The notes under the pieces were generated by a model, which saw only the letters and a list, made by a program, of their open reading frames with translations, was not told the DNA's origin and did not search any database. A stretch of 64,000 nt of DNA from Polaribacter sp. SA4-12 (GTDB taxonomy: Bacteria > Bacteroidota > Bacteroidia > Flavobacteriales > Flavobacteriaceae), in assembly GCF_002163675.1 (NCBI RefSeq), contig NZ_CP019334.1, positions 506,001 to 570,000 on the forward strand, read 5' to 3'. Shown piece by piece: positions 62,590 to 64,000 of this stretch. Every line of letters starts with the position of its first letter. Positions within the stretch are counted from its first letter, which is position 1. A program made the position numbers and the translations under genes.

Positions 62590-63747
62590 ATGAATTCATA
62601 TTCTGTAATTATTATTGGTGGTGGGCCTGCTGGAATTTCTTGTGCATTAGCATTAGCGAAACAAGGTGTAAAAGATATTTTGGTGGTTGAAGCTGGTGAT
62701 TATTCTAAGTTTGTAATTGGAGAAAGTATTCCTCCAAATTCAAAAAGGGTCTTGAATTCTTTAGGTGTCTTTAAAGATTTTTTAAAAGAAAACCATCTTC
62801 CTTGTTTTGGAGTTTGTTCTTATTGGGGAGATGATAAAAGAGGTTATAATGATACTGTTTTAAGTCCGTTTGGACATGGTTGGCATTTAGATAGACGACG
62901 ATTTAATCAATTTTTCTCTGAGCAAGCTCAAAAGAATGGAGTTGTAGTAAAAACCAACGCAACTTTTAAGAAAAGCTCACAGCTTAAAAATGGAAACTTT
63001 ATTGTGAGTTATATTAAGGATGATAAAGAAGTACAAGTAACTTCAAAATTTGTTGTTGACGCTTCAGGAACTCGTAGTCTTTTTGCAAAACAGCAAGGAA
63101 GTATTCCTATTGAAGGAGAATCTTTAATTTGTTTGATAAGACGTTTTAAAATCAATGATACTGATAAAATATCTTCTTTAACAAGAATTGAAGCTGTTGA
63201 AAATGGTTGGTGGTATGGCGCAAAACTTCCAAATAATGAGGTGTTAATTACTTTTTATACCAATCAAGAAACCTTAAAAAGAACAAAATTATCTCAGGTA
63301 AATCATTGGATGGATGCTTTAAATAAAACGGTTAGTATTAAAAAAGGAGTACAAGAAACAATGGCTTTAGACAAAAATATAAAAGGATTTCCTGTCCGTT
63401 CTTTTTGTTTGGATAAAATTACGGGTAACAACTGGTTAGCAATTGGTGATGCTGCATCTGCTTATGATCCTATAACATCTAGAGGAATTTATAAGTCATT
63501 AACTGACGGACAATATGCTGCAGAATGTATTGTTGAAAAACTGAATAATAATTTAGATTCATTAGTTAATTTTGATAATTATGTTTCTAAAAACTATAGC
63601 AATTACATACTTGAGCGTGCACATTATTATGCTTCTGAACAACGTTGGAAGGAAAGTCTTTTTTGGAAGAGATTTCATCAAAAGTCAATGATTGAAACAG
63701 GTTTCGTAAAATCTAACAACAAATTAGAAAGGTTGCTTGAATTATAA
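62590..63747 (+). CDS. LodB-like FAD-dependent monooxygenase (CTQ maturation)
   Basis: 385 residues. FAD-binding GGGPAGIS (about 10-17), GESIPPNSKRVLNSLG (about 42-57, halogenase-like GES loop), and GDAASAYDPITSRGIYKSL near 285-303. The WxWxIP motif that marks flavin-dependent halogenases is replaced by WWYGAKLP, which fits hydroxylation and not halogenation. LodB proteins modify the LodA tryptophan. It follows the LodA-like gene by 27 nt and ends the operon at a strong terminator. Confidence 0.93.
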   Translation: MNSYSVIIIGGGPAGISCALALAKQGVKDILVVEAGDYSKFVIGESIPPNSKRVLNSLGVFKDFLKENHLPCFGVCSYWGDDKRGYNDTVLSPFGHGWHLDRRRFNQFFSEQAQKNGVVVKTNATFKKSSQLKNGNFIVSYIKDDKEVQVTSKFVVDASGTRSLFAKQQGSIPIEGESLICLIRRFKINDTDKISSLTRIEAVENGWWYGAKLPNNEVLITFYTNQETLKRTKLSQVNHWMDALNKTVSIKKGVQETMALDKNIKGFPVRSFCLDKITGNNWLAIGDAASAYDPITSRGIYKSLTDGQYAAECIVEKLNNNLDSLVNFDNYVSKNYSNYILERAHYYASEQRWKESLFWKRFHQKSMIETGFVKSNNKLERLLEL

Positions 63748-63767
63748 TTGGAATTAAATGACATTTT

Positions 63768-63809
63768 AAAGGGAGAATTCAAACACATTGAGTTCTCCCT
63801 TTTTTTTTT
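63768..63809 (+). terminator. Rho-independent terminator of the LodA-like operon (twin of 58557)
   Basis: Stem AAAGGGAGAATTCAA / TTGAGTTCTCCCTTT (one G-T pair), loop ACACA, ten T. Differs from the 58557 hairpin by a compensatory C-G to G-C change and one C to T. Confidence 0.93.
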
Positions 63810-63955
63810 GAAGTTCGTTTTCTTTCATCAAATGAAAAAAAACTCATCGATAAAAAAGGACTTTCTGTATAGTCAATTGCCCCAAACTTCTATTACTTTT
63901 TTATAAGAATACGTATAGTTTCACCTTTGAAGTGTTCAATTAAAACACCTTAAAA

Positions 63956-64000
63956 ATGAAATTATACATCATCATCATAGCAAGTTTCTTATTTGTGCAA
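63956..64000 (+). CDS. Start of a gene with signal peptide, cut by the window end
   Basis: Fifteen codons: MKLYIIIIASFLFVQ. A hydrophobic signal-peptide or membrane-helix start with Lys at position 2. A small inverted repeat GTGTT...AACAC lies 8-24 nt upstream. Nothing more can be said about the product. Confidence 0.6.
   Translation, partial: MKLYIIIIASFLFVQ

Noticed and set aside
62590..63747. Tryptophan halogenase
   Set aside because: It has the GES loop of the halogenase superfamily but lacks WxWxIP, and it sits next to a LodA-like gene, so LodB-like is the better call.

Overview
The window reads as chromosome of a marine-type member of the Flavobacteriaceae (Polaribacter/Tenacibaculum-like; genus is inference). 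Evidence: low GC, few purine-rich ribosome sites, many TAnnTTTG promoter boxes typical of Bacteroidetes, a PorX regulator of the type IX secretion system, an LpxC-FabZ fusion, and the short palindromic repeats (GTCATTGCGA...; TTCGACAAGCTCAGAA...) seen in flavobacterial genomes. No rRNA, tRNA, CRISPR array or prophage was seen.

Layout. 1-3.9 kb: end of a MacB/FtsX-type ABC export operon. 4-5.5 kb: mqo. 5.6-9 kb: a small GSN-rich ORF facing a membrane protein, then an ECF sigma / anti-sigma-like / outer-membrane operon carrying palindromic repeats, one of them read in frame. 9.2-12.4 kb: alanine dehydrogenase, sterol-desaturase-like hydroxylase, rpsF-rpsR-rplI. 12.5-14.3 kb: an intact IS110-family element with a foldable non-coding left end. 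14.3-21 kb: sirtuin, TrmH, an alanine-dehydrogenase paralogue, TsaE, PorX, HD hydrolase. 21-26.8 kb: lpxD-lpxC/fabZ-lpxA-efp, a second lpxD, sucD. 26.9-33.6 kb: M16 peptidase, FabG, iron ADH with its TetR regulator, DMT transporter.

33.9-45.5 kb: a complete methylmalonyl-CoA module: epimerase, a four-subunit Na+-translocating decarboxylase, a CoA transferase and both mutase subunits in one run, with the mutase chaperone MeaB and an acyl thioesterase on the other strand. Together they can interconvert succinate and propionate while coupling decarboxylation to sodium export. 45.7-52.4 kb: fatty-acid desaturase, Crp-type regulator, two DEAD-box helicases with an unusual SDR, and a cold-shock protein, suggesting a cold-response neighbourhood. 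52.5-56.2 kb: a second ECF sigma system with a repeated promoter motif, then CIA30 and SDR-DUF2867 proteins. 56.2-57.2 kb: repeat-rich DNA with a gene remnant. 57.2-58.5 kb: Crp-type regulator and nitroreductase. 58.9-63.7 kb: a LodA/LodB-like quinoprotein amino-acid oxidase pair preceded by a lipoprotein with a single haem-c motif.

The strongest unusual signal is the IS110 element. Its left end folds into two internal loops, like the bridge RNA known from IS621. One loop carries sequences matching the element's own ends (donor guides). The other matches GTCAT and CATTGCGAAC (target guides), the first bases of the palindromic repeat found at 7.3 and 7.8 kb; the element itself sits in a related repeat, GTCATTTCGAA.
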